Positions 45,298 through 56,564 of a DNA stretch of 64,000 nt are shown here, one piece after another. The first letter of the stretch is position 1, and every line of letters begins with the position of its first letter. A program made the translations under genes and the position numbers. The DNA lies in assembly GCA_024509875.1 (NCBI GenBank), contig JAMPIV010014128.1, positions 1 through 64,000 on the forward strand, read 5' to 3'. Source of the stretch: Oreohelix idahoensis (taxonomy: Eukaryota > Mollusca > Gastropoda > Stylommatophora > Oreohelicidae). The notes below the pieces were generated by a model. The model searched no databases and was not told where the DNA came from. It was given only the letters and a program-made list of their open reading frames with translations.

Positions 45298-45907
45298 ACA
45301 TTTAATTATTATGTTTCAAAATTTATGCCACAGAATTTAATAACTGTATACTAGTTTTACAGTGTCTGTCACAGAAATATTATTAGTATAATCTCCATAC
45401 TGTCAATGAGCACTGGGTAGTTTTACTGAAAACTAAAATATGTATAAGTTCGGTAATAATCACATAGTTTTTAAAAAGTGATTGCTTAAAACAAATTTTA
45501 AGTGCTTTTTTTGTTACACACCTAGTTCCATTCAAAACGTTTGTTGGCAACACTGTCCCAAATATTAGTTGTTGACGGTTCTGATAAATTCCAAAGTGTG
45601 TGTGCAAATTTTTTTTTAATGTGTTTAAAATAACGTAATTGATTAGAATTTTAAATTTGCATTTTGAATTACAACAGATCCATATTTTTATTTTTAGAAA
45701 CCCTCATAGGTCTAACATAACTCAGGAAAACCTAAATTCACTTGCTTTACTTTGTGTGGAAGCCCTCATTTTTATAGGTCAACGATTTTACAAACATAAC
45801 AGCATTCTAAAATTTCTCCTATGAATTATTTATGCTTTTCTTTTTTTACACGTTATTATATATTAATAAAAACATTTATCTCAAATCCATTGGTTTTTTT
45901 TTTCTAG

Positions 45908-46017
45908 TTTTACCTTTTAAAAGATTGGCGGTCTGTTCAGAAGCTCCCAAGATAAAAGGTGCCTCTACAGCATATACCAGCAATGTTCATATCATTGGTT
46001 CCAGAGCATTTTATCAG
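45908..46017 (+). CDS. CCP-domain gene, first half of CCP 1
   Basis: Acceptor ggttttttttttctag and donor gtatac enclose 110 bases (phase 1 in, phase 0 out). It encodes LPFKRLAVCSEAPKIKG followed by HIIGSRAFYQ. The first cysteine and the proline after it match the opening C..P of a sushi/CCP domain. The following exon starts with the second cysteine, CEAGY. Splitting a CCP after the Y-x-C region is a known intron position in these genes. The domain mediates protein-protein contacts in extracellular adhesion and immune proteins. Confidence 0.8.
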
Positions 46018-46079
46018 GTATACATACTGTGTATGTGGGTTTTCATAAAGGAAGATAAATTAAACTTTCATAAATAGGT

Positions 46080-46175
46080 TTTCTTCTTCAAGTACCATGC
46101 CTGATGGTATTGGTGATCAGGTCTCGCCACAACTTTCTGTCTCCAATCACTTATCATCATTTCCCTTTTGACTCC
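46080..46175 (-). mobile_element. RTE-like LINE 3'-end fragment
   Basis: cttcttcaagtaccatgcct and gatcaggtctcgccacaa match the reverse complement of the LINE end at 5195-5265. Confidence 0.65.
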
Positions 46176-46179
46176 CTTT

Positions 46180-46375
46180 AGAACATGAAGCCCCCACTGC
46201 CACTGCTCCCCAAGAGGTCTGCACCGAAGCATTCATGTTTTCTTGCAGTAGTAGTTTCTGTAGGAATTTGCTTTACATCATGAGGTTAATCTTCTTCTTC
46301 GATCCTTAACCACCGACCGTCAAAGCAGTCAGTGGCCATCACGCCTCATGAGGTTAACAGCCCCATGTAATCTGC
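46180..46375 (+). repeat. Dispersed repeat family A, split copy
   Basis: Contains gtctgcaccgaagcattcatg, gtagtttctgtaggaat, and catcatgaggttaa followed by a LINE micro-insertion, then aggttaacagccccatgtaa. Confidence 0.55.
46290..46345 (-). mobile_element. 56-bp LINE 3' end with 12-bp target duplication
   Basis: Only the GAA tail and last ~45 bases of the LINE family at 17002 and 47046 are inserted. Flanks are identical: tcatgaggttaa at 46278-46289 and 46346-46357. It is an extreme 5' truncation and fixes the family's normal duplication length at about 12 bases. Confidence 0.85.
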
Positions 46376-46625
46376 CTTCAGTGCTGCTTATCAATTCTAT
46401 TGACCTATTTCCATGCCACAATGTCAAAATCTTCAGTATCTTCTTTCTTTGTTGTCCTCTGTCCCTATTTCCTTCAATCTTTCATGTTGTCACATTATAT
46501 CCCAGCTTTCTTCCTCTGGCCACATGCCCAAAGAAAGTAGATTGCTTCCTTCTACTGTGCATAATAAACTTCATATTTTACAATGGCTTCTTTCAAGACA
46601 TCCTCATTGCTTTTTTTAGCTGTCT
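46375..46625 (-). mobile_element. RTE-like LINE fragment
   Basis: Reverse complement matches the region 5010-5200 of the first LINE (gacctatttccatgccacaatgtcaaa and aaagaaagtagattgcttcc on the + strand). Confidence 0.65.
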
Positions 46626-46631
46626 TTTGTA

Positions 46632-46718
46632 TTTTTAGAGCATTCAATTGGTTGAGTGGTTAGAGGGCTGGCCTCTCACAGCAAAGGTGCTGAGTCTAAA
46701 GCAGAATGGCCTCATGCT
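46632..46718 (+). mobile_element. tRNA-like SINE head
   Basis: Begins with an A-box-like ttggttgagtggttagagg and a tRNA-like ggcctctcacagcaaaggtg. The B box is eroded. The SINE body continues into the 290-bp repeat at 46719. Confidence 0.55.
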
Positions 46719-47008
46719 GCAGTCTGCCCAGCTGTAAATGGGTACCTGACTCTGCTTGTGAGTTAGGGAAAGAAAGGCAGCGAGGAAGGGAACTGGTCAC
46801 CCCACTTCCCAATGCTGGACCTAGTATAGTGAAGTCTCTAACACTTCCCTCCCCTACGGCAGTTTCTGCTTTTGGACTACGTTGACCTTTTATGCCATTC
46901 TTAACAAGCTTCTGTAAAACCATATCCCTGCAGCCTCCAGTCCTTTTTCTACTTGTTTACTAATTGTCTATGATTCACTTCTGTATGACAGGATTGCTCT
47001 ATACATTA
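46719..47008 (+). repeat. 290-bp direct repeat, left of LINE
   Basis: Starts gcagtctgcccagctgtaaa and ends gattgctctatacatta. It matches 49313-49602, which has exactly the same length and roughly a dozen differences. It includes the 3' body of a SINE. Confidence 0.92.
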
Positions 47009-47045
47009 AGAAGTAAGAAGAATAAACTGGTGTTGGGTAGGATCA

Positions 47046-49312
47046 TATTTCTTCTTCTTTCTTTGATCCTTGGCCGCCGACTGTCAAAGAAGTCAGTGTC
47101 CATCACACCTGGTGGTGTCTTGTAGGGCAGCAACAAATTGCTTCCACTTTGCTCGGTCAGCGGCCATCCTTCATACAGTGCACCAACTCTGGTTCATTCT
47201 TTGCATCTCAGCCTCCACAGTTCTCCGCCAAGTTGTTTTTGGTCGGCCTCTCTTTCACTTTCCTTCGGGGGTCCATAGCATAGCTGTTCTTGTAATGGCA
47301 TCAGGGTCCCTTCTGAGGACGTTGCCAACCCAACTCCAGCTTCTGCTAGCTATGATGGTGTGCATGTCCTCTTGGTTACTTCGAATAAGTAGTTCTTGGT
47401 TGATGACGGTATTCAGCCAAAAGATTCGGTGAATTTTCCTTAGGCACATTGTGTGGAAAGAGAACAGTTTCGACATTTCCTTCCCTGTTACTCTCCAGCA
47501 TTCTGCACCATAGAGAGCACAGAAAGTACATAGCTCTCATATAATCTTAATTTGGTGTTTGTGCTGCTGTACTGGGAAGACTTCCAGATGTTGTTGAGAC
47601 TAGCAAAGGCTGTTCTCGCTTTATTCATTCTGTTTTTGATGTCCTTGCTTGTTCCGCCTTCTGATGTTAATATGCATCCTAAGTATGTAAATGTGCCTGT
47701 CTGTTCTAGCTTCTGGTTCCTTATTGTTATTGGCTTAGGATTGCCCACATTGAGTGTCATGACCTCTGTCTTCTTCAGATTGATGTTCAGACCCACCTGC
47801 TGGCTATACTTATTCAGTCTATCGGTTTTTTCTTGGATATGTTGATGTGAATGTGTGAGTAGTGCAATGTCATCTGCATATTCCAGGTCTTCCAGTGTAG
47901 AAAATGTTGTCCATCTAATTCCTCTTGGACTGCCCTCTGTTGTCTGGCGCATCACCCAGTCTATGACTGTCAAAAATAAAGTTGTTGATAAGGGTCGTCC
48001 CTGTCGTACTCCTGTCTTCACCTCAAAAGTTAGGATGCTCAACCCAACACTGCATGTAAATTTAGAATAGAGGCTTTTTATAATGGAAACAATGCAGCTA
48101 GGAATTCCACAAGCCCTCAGTATTTTCCATAGGCTGTCCCTGTGTATGGTGTCAAAAGCCTTTTCAAAATCAACAAAGTTAATGTATAGCTGTCTCTGCC
48201 ATTCTGAGCACTGCTCTATAATGTTCCTGAGGGTGAATATATGATCTGCACATCTTCTGTTCTTTCTGAATCCTGCTTGTTCATTCCTCATTTATGATCT
48301 ACTGCTTTTGAAATTCTCTGGATAATTATCCTGCCTAGTATTTTACTGGGAACTGAAAGGAGAGTAATTCCTCTCCAGTTGTTGCAGTCTGCAAGGTCGC
48401 CCTTCTTGGGCAATTTGACAATTATTCCTTTACTCCACTCCGTTGGTGTTGCCTCTGTTTTCCAGACTTGTTCAAATAGTGGTTCTAATAGTTCTGCTGC
48501 TAGTTCAGGGTCTGCCTTGAATAACTCAGCGTTTAAATTGTCATGACCAGGCGCTTTTCCATTCTTTAACCCTATGATAGCTGTGGTGATTTCTTCTTTT
48601 CGTGGAATGTCTGTATTTACATTCAGCTGCATCTCTGGTGGTTCCTTATTCAGTGTTTCTCTGAAGTGCTCTGCGCATCTTGTTTCCTGCATCTGTGCTG
48701 TGGTGATGAGATTTCCTTGCTTGTCTCTTATTAACGTTGTATTGTTTGCACCTTGTTTTTCGCTGATAGTTTTAGTTATTTTATAAACTGTGCTTTGTTC
48801 ATTTCTCAGTGCAGCCTCTTCTGCCTGCCTTGCAAGGTCATTCAAAAATGTCCTTTTGTTGGCACGGGTTTGACGTTTTACTTTTTTGTCCAGCTGATTG
48901 TACTGTTCGCTATACATTTCCTTTAACCTCTGAGACTTTGCTTCTGCTCTTCTTTTCATTTCTTTTCTCATCGCTGTGGTGTTTAACATTTCTGGTGTTA
49001 TCCAATCTTGTCTCTTTCTTTCCTGGAATCCCAAGCATGATTCGCTGCTTTCCTTCTATACTGTTGAAATGATGTTGAATTTCTGGTCAACATTATCAGT
49101 TGCTGTACTTTCCTGGCTTTTGGCAATTTGATATCGTCTCTTTACATCAACCACAAAAGCTTTTCTGGAGAGGGGGTCCTTGAAATTCTTAATGTTATGT
49201 CTTTTCTGTTTGATTGCAATTGGTCCAGCAGCTCTGAGTTTCACATTCAGTCTTACTACTACAAGGTGATGATCACTTCCCACATCTGCACCTCTTCTTA
49301 CTTTCACGTCTT
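47046..49312 (-). pseudogene. RTE-like LINE, 5'-truncated, nearly intact RT
   Basis: Reading on the minus strand, it begins inside the endonuclease with VRRGADVGSDHHLVVVRL (49307-49056), whose SDH motif is catalytic. A linker and pre-RT region follow (49034-48288; NGKAPGHDN, NNWRGITLLSVPSK). The RT palm has YINFVDFEKAFD and the intact catalytic LEYADDIALL near 47860-47890 (48291-47488). The C-terminus holds HTMCLRKIHRIFW (47476-47255). A one-base loss at about 48288 and further frame changes near 47490 and 47255 break the frame. The 3' end bears a GAA-type tail. Same family as 17002-18941. Confidence 0.88.
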
Positions 49313-49602
49313 GCAGTCTACCCAGCTGTAAATGAATACCTGACTCTGCTCATGAGTTAGGGAAGGAAAGGCAGCGAGGAAGGGAACTGGTCACCCCACT
49401 TCCCAATGCTGGACCTAGTTTAGTGAAGTCTCTAACACTTCCCTCCCCTACGGCAGTTTCTGCTTTGGGACTACGTTGACCTTTTATGGCATTCTTAACA
49501 AGCTTCTGTAAAACCATGTCCCTGCAGCCTCCAGTCCTTTTTCTACTTGTTTACTAATTTTCTATGATTCACTTCTGTATGACAGGATTGCTCTATACAT
49601 TA
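49313..49602 (+). repeat. 290-bp direct repeat, right of LINE
   Basis: Second member of the pair at 46719-47008. It abuts the truncated 5' end of the LINE with a shared tgcag at the junction. Confidence 0.92.
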
Positions 49603-49696
49603 TAATGGGTTCTTGCATAGAATAAAAGGTTTAAAATGGTATGACAAGATCGCCAATATCAAACTTAATGGCAAAAACTAGACAAGATGTCGCCTT
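49603..49696 (+). mobile_element. LINE RT-tail fragment
   Basis: Encodes GFLHRIKGLKWYDKIANIKL, related to 21715-21815. Cut on the right by an LTR element. Confidence 0.6.
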
Positions 49697-49701
49697 AATA
49701 C

Positions 49702-49864
49702 TGTAATATAATACATTAAAATACGAAACTACAAATGTACGAGCATTAGTAAATAAAGTTGAATGGCGGCAAAATGATCAAGCTTTATTGTGTGCATTGT
49801 GAAACTTATGTGTGCGTGTGATGAGGATGTAGTAAAGCTTATATACATACACAATAACATTACA
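49702..49864 (+). repeat. 5' LTR of small Gypsy element
   Basis: 163 bp, TGTAATATAATAC to AACATTACA. Contains attagtaaataaagttg, a likely polyadenylation region. Confidence 0.93.
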
Positions 49865-49882
49865 TGGTGGCAGCGGTCGATA
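49865..49882 (+). other. Primer binding site
   Basis: TGGTGGCAGCGGTCGATA follows the 5' LTR directly. Starts with TGG as expected; tRNA not assigned. Confidence 0.7.
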
Positions 49883-49959
49883 CGGGACCGATGCAAAAAG
49901 CTACACGATAACACGTTAGTACAGTTTGTTCGACTAACTTTCAACGTTGAGGTCAAACC

Positions 49960-51098
49960 ATGGCAGCCAAACACTACCGTAGCGCACCACAAATGCGATT
50001 TGCCGGTCGAGATGATAAAAGTGAAGCTTTCCTATTATGGCACAACGCATAGATCTCTATTCCAAGACCACTGACCTGGAAGGTCAAGCCTTAACTCCAT
50101 ATATTTTAGAAGCATTGGACGATGAAGGTTTGAAAATTTACAATAGTTTTGCTACCGCCATGCCCGTTGAGTCAGCAACCGACCCCGTAGCCATATTGGA
50201 CAAATTTGAAAAACGTCTGATCATAAAGCACACATACTTTAGAGCGGCAAGATTAGAACTTCACCACCTGCGACAGAAACCTGATGAAAGTCTAGATGAT
50301 TTCTTCACTCGCATTAAGGAGAAAACAAGTTTATGTAAATTTAGCAAAGAAGAAGAAAAAGGGCGAATTATTGAACAGATCCTTCTTAGCACACCAATGC
50401 CAGAGTTCCAGAAATGGCTACTGAGCCAAAGTGATACACTAACTTTACAAAAACTTCTGGATGAAGGCAGAAAACATGAGGCACAAAAACTAAACGTTAA
50501 ACAAATTCAGCAAGGTACATTAGCAGCCCAGGTGGATGCAGTAAAAAGCTATAAACCTAAACACAACAAAGCAACTGGTTCGAAGCAACAAGAAAAACAC
50601 AACACAAGCAGAGGTGCTATGTGTAAATGTTGTGGCCTAAACCACATACAAAACCACTGTCCAGCTAAAGACTCTACATGTCATTACTGCAGAAAGAGTG
50701 GCCACTGGAGAAAATTTTGTTTCAAGAGGAAACAAGACAATGCTCAACACAAACTTCACAGCAGAGAGTCATCAAAACAAACACATTCTATGATGACTGA
50801 GGACTTTGACTCCAGTGAAGAAAGTGATCCTTCCACTTTTGATATTGTGAAGGTACTAACTTTCAGTAATGAACCAAAGAGAACGCAGGCTTTCTGCAAG
50901 GTACAATTCAGAATACCAGGGATTAAAATGCACAAAGAAAGATATATTCATTTCAAGATAGACACAGGTGCCCAAGGAAACACTTTACCTCTAAGAATAT
51001 TCAGACAGATCATGCCTGACAAGTTGGATGAGCAAGGATTTCCCACAAGGTATGTGAAAAGTAGGAGTGGCAAAACAAAGCTAAGAGCTTACAATTGA
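49960..51098 (+). pseudogene. Gag-protease of small Gypsy element
   Basis: Likely native start at 49960 (MAAKHYRSAPQMRFAG), with a frame break near 50033. The main open frame runs from 50037 to 51098 (353 codons). It encodes a capsid domain (LDKFEKRLIIKHTYFRA, DESLDDFFTRIKE), two CCHC zinc knuckles (CKCCGLNHIQNHC, codons about 196-208, and CHYCRKSGHWRKFC, about 215-228) and a retropepsin with KIDTGAQGN (DTG at 309-311). A TGA at 51096-51098 interrupts the protease, which continues beyond with AILGLPMCEKL-like sequence at about 51200. At least two lesions. Confidence 0.88.
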
Positions 51099-51454
51099 AC
51101 AAATATAGACTGTTTTGGAGCAATAACATTTGAATGTTCATACAGAGACTCTGAATGGGCATCGTCAACATTTTACCTGGTAGATGTTGAAGGACCTGCA
51201 ATTTTAGGTTTACCAATGTGCGAAAAGCTGCGCGTGGTAACCATTAACAACATTAAAACTGACAAAAAAAGAACATCTTATTGCACACATCACTGGAGTA
51301 GATGACCTTAAATAGCGATTCCCAGAACAGTTTGACAGAATAGGCAAACTTCCAGGAAAGGCAAGACTCTTTGTAAAAGACAGCGCTGAACCAAGGATAG
51401 ACCCACCTAGAAAATATCCTAGACATGTTAAAGAGAAACTTGCCACAGAACATG

Positions 51455-52428
51455 CCAATAGGCAGTGCAGAGAACCTCTCATACCATCAGACATACCATT
51501 GCACCCTTGGAGCATTATAGGGACTGATATTTTCTCCATTGACAATAATGATTATCTTATTATTGCTGATTATTACAGCAAATTTCTCATCATTGATAAA
51601 CTTCCACAACCCTCACCATCAGCTGTTATTGCAGAGATTACAAAGAAATATTGCAGCATATTTGGCATCCCAGATGAAATTAGATCTGACAACGGTCCAC
51701 ATTTCTCAGGTCAAGCATACAGAAATTTCACTAAGGACTGGGAGATCAAACACACAACATCATCGCCTAGATACCCTAAATCTAATGGCTTCATTGAAAG
51801 AAAAATACAAACTATCAAGTCAGTCATGAAGAAAACAAGAACAGAGGATGTACACCTAGCACTCTTGAGATGGAGAACGACACCAATAGACAGTAAGATT
51901 GACAGTCCAGCAAAACTCATGTTTGATAGAAGAATTAAAGACCTTCTACCATCTAAGGTCCACTTCCGTCCACAACATAAAGACAGCACATATGATCAAC
52001 TTCAGCATCGTCAGCAAGTTCAGAAATCCTACTATGACAAATGTGCTAAAGACTTACCACCATTATATCCTGGTCAGCATGTGACTACCTACAACCACAA
52101 CAATGGCACATGGTCAAAAGCAACAATCATTTCCAGAAACCTTGAGCCCAGGAGCTATACCTTAAGACCATACAGCAGCAACAACCTCCTGAGGCAAAAC
52201 AGAGTGGACATAAGAGAAATCCCACAGAATACAAAAGAGAAGAAAATTCCCATGCTTTCAACAGGCAATGCAGTAACTCCAGACCTTGGTAACCCACAAA
52301 ACCAACAACCACCAAGGACGAAATCACAACCAACTCTAGCTAAACCAGGAACTTCAGCAGAACCATCAACCCTTTACACCACTCGTTCTGGCCGTACAGT
52401 AAAACCTCCCAGCCGATACAGACAGTGA
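51455..52428 (+). CDS. Integrase remnant of small Gypsy element
   Basis: Open to 52428. Core residues are D in IIGTDIFSI, D in RSDNGPHFSG and E in NGFIERKIQT. The downstream region has PLYPGQHVTTY and a tail ending SGRTVKPPSRY, typical of Gypsy integrases. The N-terminal HHCC zinc domain is missing: sequence passes from the opening of RT (PPRKYPRHVKEKL at about 51400-51440) directly to the late linker (REPLIPSDIPLHPW at about 51470-51510). So a deletion removed RT, RNase H and the integrase N-terminus. Confidence 0.85.
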
Positions 52429-52649
52429 CAAATATGCTTACACTGAACATTACACATACATATCCTCTCTCACATGAAACATTTTGTGTAATAGCTTTTC
52501 CCAAACGTAGTTTAACACAAGTTGATTCTTGTTCTCTAGTGAACATTCTATATCTATATTGACATTATTAGTTTTGTTGCGAGTTATTCTAAATATGTGT
52601 TATTCCTTTTCAATGGAAATGTTTGCACACATTTTTTTTTTTTTTTTCA

Positions 52650-52661
52650 AAAAAGGTGGAA
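52650..52661 (+). other. Polypurine tract of small Gypsy element
   Basis: The purine-rich run aaaaaggtggaa immediately precedes the 3' LTR. Confidence 0.65.
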
Positions 52662-52824
52662 TGTAATATAATACATTAAAATACGAAACTACACATGTAC
52701 GAGCATTAGTAAATAAAGTTGAATGGCGGCAAAATGATCAAGCTTTATTGTGTGCATTGTGAAACTTATATGTGCGTGTGAAGAGGACGTAGTAAAGCTT
52801 ATATACATACACAATAACATTACA
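52662..52824 (+). repeat. 3' LTR of small Gypsy element
   Basis: 163 bp, same termini as the 5' LTR. Confidence 0.93.
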
Positions 52825-53039
52825 AATACTGCTTTATTCTATCTCCATTTCAGCTTGTTTTGAGAAAAGCGCATTCAAAGTTTTTGGGTTAGTAGTTGAA
52901 AAGAAGGATATATCAGTAATATCACATTAAAATGAAAAATGATCCAAACTGCTAACTGTATAATAATATGTATGATGATAGATTAAACTATATGATCTCG
53001 ATTTCAAACCTAGTGGCCAAAAGTGGAGTTGAAATAAAG

Positions 53040-53290
53040 CAGTACTAAGGTGATGAAGAGTCCGTGAAACAAGAAGTAAGAAGAAGAAACTGGTGTTGGA
53101 TAGGATCGTATTTAGGAAACCTAATTATAGAATTACAAGTCAATCCTTACTCTGGAATCGCCAGGGTAAGAGGTAGAGGGTAATGGAAAAACACATACAG
53201 ATGGACGCTGGAGATGTATGTGAAAGGGATAAAGAAGGCATGGAAAGATCTTGAATGGGACACATATAATATGAAGACTTGGTGTTATGG
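53040..53290 (+). mobile_element. LINE 3'-end fragment
   Basis: agaagaagaaactggtgttggataggatcg is shared with 47009-47045, and the end resembles 56640-56860. Decayed. Confidence 0.6.
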
Positions 53291-53574
53291 GATGCATATA
53301 ATATGAAGACTTGGTGTTATTTGGCTGTTGTCTAGTTGTTGTCTAGCTGTTGTCTAGTTTTCCACTTTTTTTTTTTTTAATTAATGAAGAAATGCTCAAG
53401 TTTTCTACTTCTTTATTTCTCACGAGCGCCTGAAACATATTCTTATGTGTATAATATTTATTTATTTGGCTGAAGGCCTTTACTCCTTTGGGAGCTGTAA
53501 GGTAAGATCAATGATGTACGTGCATCTGTATTGGTGAACATAAATGTAGCATCATCATCTTCGTTCTTTCTGAT

Positions 53575-53740
53575 ACTTATGGAGCAGCTCAAAAAGTATA
53601 CACCAAAACACTCCATGTTCTCATGCAGTGTGGTTTCTGTAGCATTGTGTGTCACACGATTAAAAAGCTGCGAGCCTCTGGCACAGCCCTCCCGTGCTTG
53701 ATCATCTGTTATGGCACGACCTGATGGTGTTTTTCTCGAA
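53575..53740 (+). repeat. Dispersed repeat family A, copy
   Basis: Contains acaccaaaacactccatgtt, tgtggtttctgtagcattgtg and gatcatctgttatggcac in family order; diverged. Confidence 0.45.
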
Positions 53741-54297
53741 AATGAGGATCCCCAAATTACATAGATAATATATGTGTAATTATTTCTGTAATTTATGAGC
53801 ATTATGTAATTATGCATGATTTTACATATTTATTAAAAATAGGTAATTTTTTACACGTGGGAGAGCCCATAACCAGAGCACAGTATTTTAGCTCTGCATA
53901 GTTGGAGAGCCCCTTTGGATGGCGAGGAAAGAACAGTATGCCACACGCTTCTTACTCCTAGCTTGGGATCAGATGTGATGATCCTTTAACTGCAAGCCAA
54001 GCTGGAGAAACTGGAGCTCATGGCTTCGACTCAGCATATTTCAGAAAGGCAGAAAAGCCACAGGAGAGGCCTAACTGTAGATAATACCAAGGAGTCTTTA
54101 GCTTGATATTGGCTGCAAAAGAGCAGGAAGCTCAGCAGCCCTAGTTAAACAAAAACAACAACAATAACACATATGCATACACACACATATGCACATATGT
54201 TTTATATGTATTTATATATTATGTATATAGTATGTAAATGTTATGTATATATTGGGTATATAATGAATAAAACGTACATGTATATTTATCCTTAAAG

Positions 54298-54391
54298 TGC
54301 GAGGCTGGTTATGATGGAATGTCAAAGTTCATATATTGTACGCAAGGAGGTCAATGGTCATCTTTAGCAGACTGGGAGGGGTGTATTCCAG
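54298..54391 (+). CDS. CCP-domain gene, second half of CCP 1
   Basis: Acceptor tatccttaaag and donor gtaggaa enclose 94 bases (phase 0 in, phase 1 out). It encodes CEAGYDGMSKFIYCTQGGQW and then LADWEGCIP. Together with the previous coding exon this gives a full CCP pattern: four cysteines in the order C-C-C-C, GY after the second, and a tryptophan before the last. The acceptor has a weak pyrimidine tract, but the domain logic and phase support it. Confidence 0.8.
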
Positions 54392-55106
54392 GTAGGAACT
54401 TGAGTAAACATCACAGACTGTCTTTCCATATCTCCAAAGGTGAAAGAAAAGAAACATTTCGTCTTCTTTTCTTCACTAACTCTCATTTAACCCACATCTG
54501 TACCTCACATAAAATTGGCAGTCTGTCTCACACTTCTCCCATCACAATACAGTTTTACTACCAGCAGGGTTTGTGAAGGCCACACTGTCAATTTGCTCCT
54601 CCGATGGAGTTGATCTTTTTAGAAAGACACATTGCAGTGAAACCAGCCTTGTTTATCCATGGGTTGTATTGCTTTTATTTATTGTTCATGAATTTTTTTC
54701 TTTTTCATGCATTTCACTTAGTTCTTGCTTTCTTTCCTTTTGGTATTCTTTCTTGTGTCACTGATGAAGGCCTTGGGGCCGTAATAAAAACAATTTGTTT
54801 TCCTTTGTCCTAGAAAGTCGCATTACCTATTTTTTATACCCCAACATTTTTGCAGGACATTTTCTACGGTTTACTTCTCTTCCCCACATGGACACATGTC
54901 TGTCTGCCCAATTTTTAATACCATCTCTTCAACAAATTAAAATTTATGTGTGTATGTCCATAGTCATTGGTGATGTATTTTGTAATAGGAAATTCTCAAT
55001 TAAAAGGACGAAATATATTTTGAATCTTTCTAATTTTGCCCCACAACAGTTGTAATGTATTTAGGTGTCTTTTTTTTAAAAACCAAAATACATCTTCAAA
55101 TTTCAG

Positions 55107-55197
55107 TTGATTGTGGCATTATACCACCTAATGTGCAAAATGCTGATCCCTCCTTCAGCACCACATCATATGGATCAGTAGTATTGTACAACTGTCA
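55107..55197 (+). CDS. CCP-domain gene, first half of CCP 2
   Basis: Acceptor tcttcaaatttcag and donor gtaagtacc enclose 91 bases (phase 1 in, phase 2 out). It encodes VDCGIIPPNVQNAD, then TSYGSVVLYNC, the textbook first half of a CCP domain: C at the start, P two to three residues later, YG, then Y-x-C. It follows CCP 1 with almost no linker, which is usual for tandem CCPs. Confidence 0.86.
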
Positions 55198-55309
55198 GTA
55201 AGTACCGTCAATTCCTCTGTCTTTGCTATAAAACAATGTTCCCATTTTTGAAGCCACAGATACCATTTATCACAGCTACTTTTCAAGAGTGGCTCTGAAA
55301 CATGATTGG

Positions 55310-55470
55310 TTTGGTTTGGTTTTAAGGACTATCTTCATTGCACACAGACAACTCCATCAGTGCTCTGATCTCCTCCCTTAGAAGACACAAGGAGGATCTC
55401 AGCATAGTGCACAAACTCTGTAGCATTGGCGAGAATCCCAGTGTGTGTATATAGGAATCATACATCATGT
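55310..55470 (-). mobile_element. SINE 3' portion
   Basis: Matches 44395-44560: ccatcagtgct-cgatctcctccctta and acaaactctgtagca-t-gcgagaatcc, with the same TTGGTTTGG-type end. The tRNA head is absent. Confidence 0.7.
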
Positions 55471-56090
55471 AGCATGTCCTTTGCAGAATGTCGCTCTCAT
55501 CACAGCTCGCCTGAAAGACTCCTGATCTCTAGCCAGCCTTCCCAACTCGTCCATTGTTGTATTCAAGGTGTCTTCAATGTCCTGTGTCCACCGTTGTCTT
55601 GGTTGACCCCTGCCTCGCCTTCCAGGTACCATACCCTCCATCACTGCTTTTTCTAATCCACTATGACGTTTATTGTGGCCAAAGTATTTCAGTTTCCGGG
55701 ACATGATATTGTTTATGAGCCAGATTTCCTCGATGTTCAGGTCGTGTAGGATGTCTATATTTTTCTTCTTCTTGGTCCAAGATAATCTGAGAATTTTTCT
55801 CTAACACTTTGCTTCGAAAGCTTCGATTATTTTCTTTAATGTTTGTGTAGTGGTCCATGATTCACATCCGTACGTTGCCATCGGAAAGATGCACGTTCTC
55901 TGAAGTTTTACTTTTATTAATTTGCTGGTGTTATGCCATAGGTTCTTCATTTTATTTAACCTCTGCATTGCTATGGCCAGTCTAATTGTGACCTCTTTTG
56001 AGCAGTCTCCATTGTTGTTAATCATGGAGCCAAGATATTCAAAATTTGTGAGGTTTGAGCAGTCTCCCAAATCCCTGAGTATGAGAGGTT
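55465..56090 (-). pseudogene. RTE-like LINE RT C-terminal fragment
   Basis: Minus-strand frames with LTNFEYLGSMINNNGDC, FPMATYGCESWTTTQ (56070-55801) and then MSRKLKYFGHNKRH and RGRGQPRQRWTQDIED (55704-55465). A frame change lies between the two. No palm or endonuclease. Confidence 0.8.
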
Positions 56091-56099
56091 GAGTGGGAT

Positions 56100-56250
56100 C
56101 AAAAAAACATGTGTTGAAGGGAACTAATGAGAGATATCAAAGAAATAAAGAAGAGATGGAAAGACATTGAACAGATGGCACAATACAGAATGGCTTGGCA
56201 TGAATTAGTTAAAGGCTTATGCTCATGGGGGAGCTAAAAAGCATTGAAGG
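56100..56250 (+). mobile_element. LINE 3'-end fragment
   Basis: agagatggaaagacattgaacagatggcac and ggcttatgctcatgggggag match the family ends at 43550 and 56810. Confidence 0.55.
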
Positions 56251-56564
56251 AATAAACAGTTATCATTAATCTGCCATTATGTCATTCTAATAGCTATTTG
56301 GTCTGCCTTATTTGTATAGATTTGTTTGACTTCTCTAAATCTGATGTTTGTTGAGCATTATGACCCTTGAACTGATGTCCATTAAGGGTTGTTTTATGAT
56401 CCATAGACGTTCTATGTTCAGGTTATTTGATTGCACACTTCCCTCCCTGTACCTTGGCCACTTTCTTCATCCATTTAATTTTTGGTCTTCCTGCTGCTCT
56501 GTTTTCCTTTGGTCTTACATGCTAGGATCATAATCAAGCTTGGTCAATTGACATTATGTATATG

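Larger units (their letters stand above)
49702..52824 (+). mobile_element. Small Gypsy element lacking RT
   Basis: A 3.1-kb element with 163-bp LTRs, perfect 5-bp target duplication aatac (49697-49701 and 52825-52829), primer site, gag, protease and integrase. RT, RNase H and the integrase zinc domain are absent, so it could move only with enzymes from elsewhere. The LTRs differ at four of 163 positions. pol order (protease, deletion, integrase) is the ordinary Gypsy order, unlike the element at 22079. Confidence 0.93.

Noticed and set aside
52843..52880. Exon candidate after tctatctccatttcag
   Set aside because: Good acceptor, but stops follow quickly in the needed phase and the neighbouring exons already join at phase 0.
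54573..54813. Overlapping hydrophobic frames between exons
   Set aside because: AT-rich intron sequence between CCP exons; the phases of neighbouring exons join without it.
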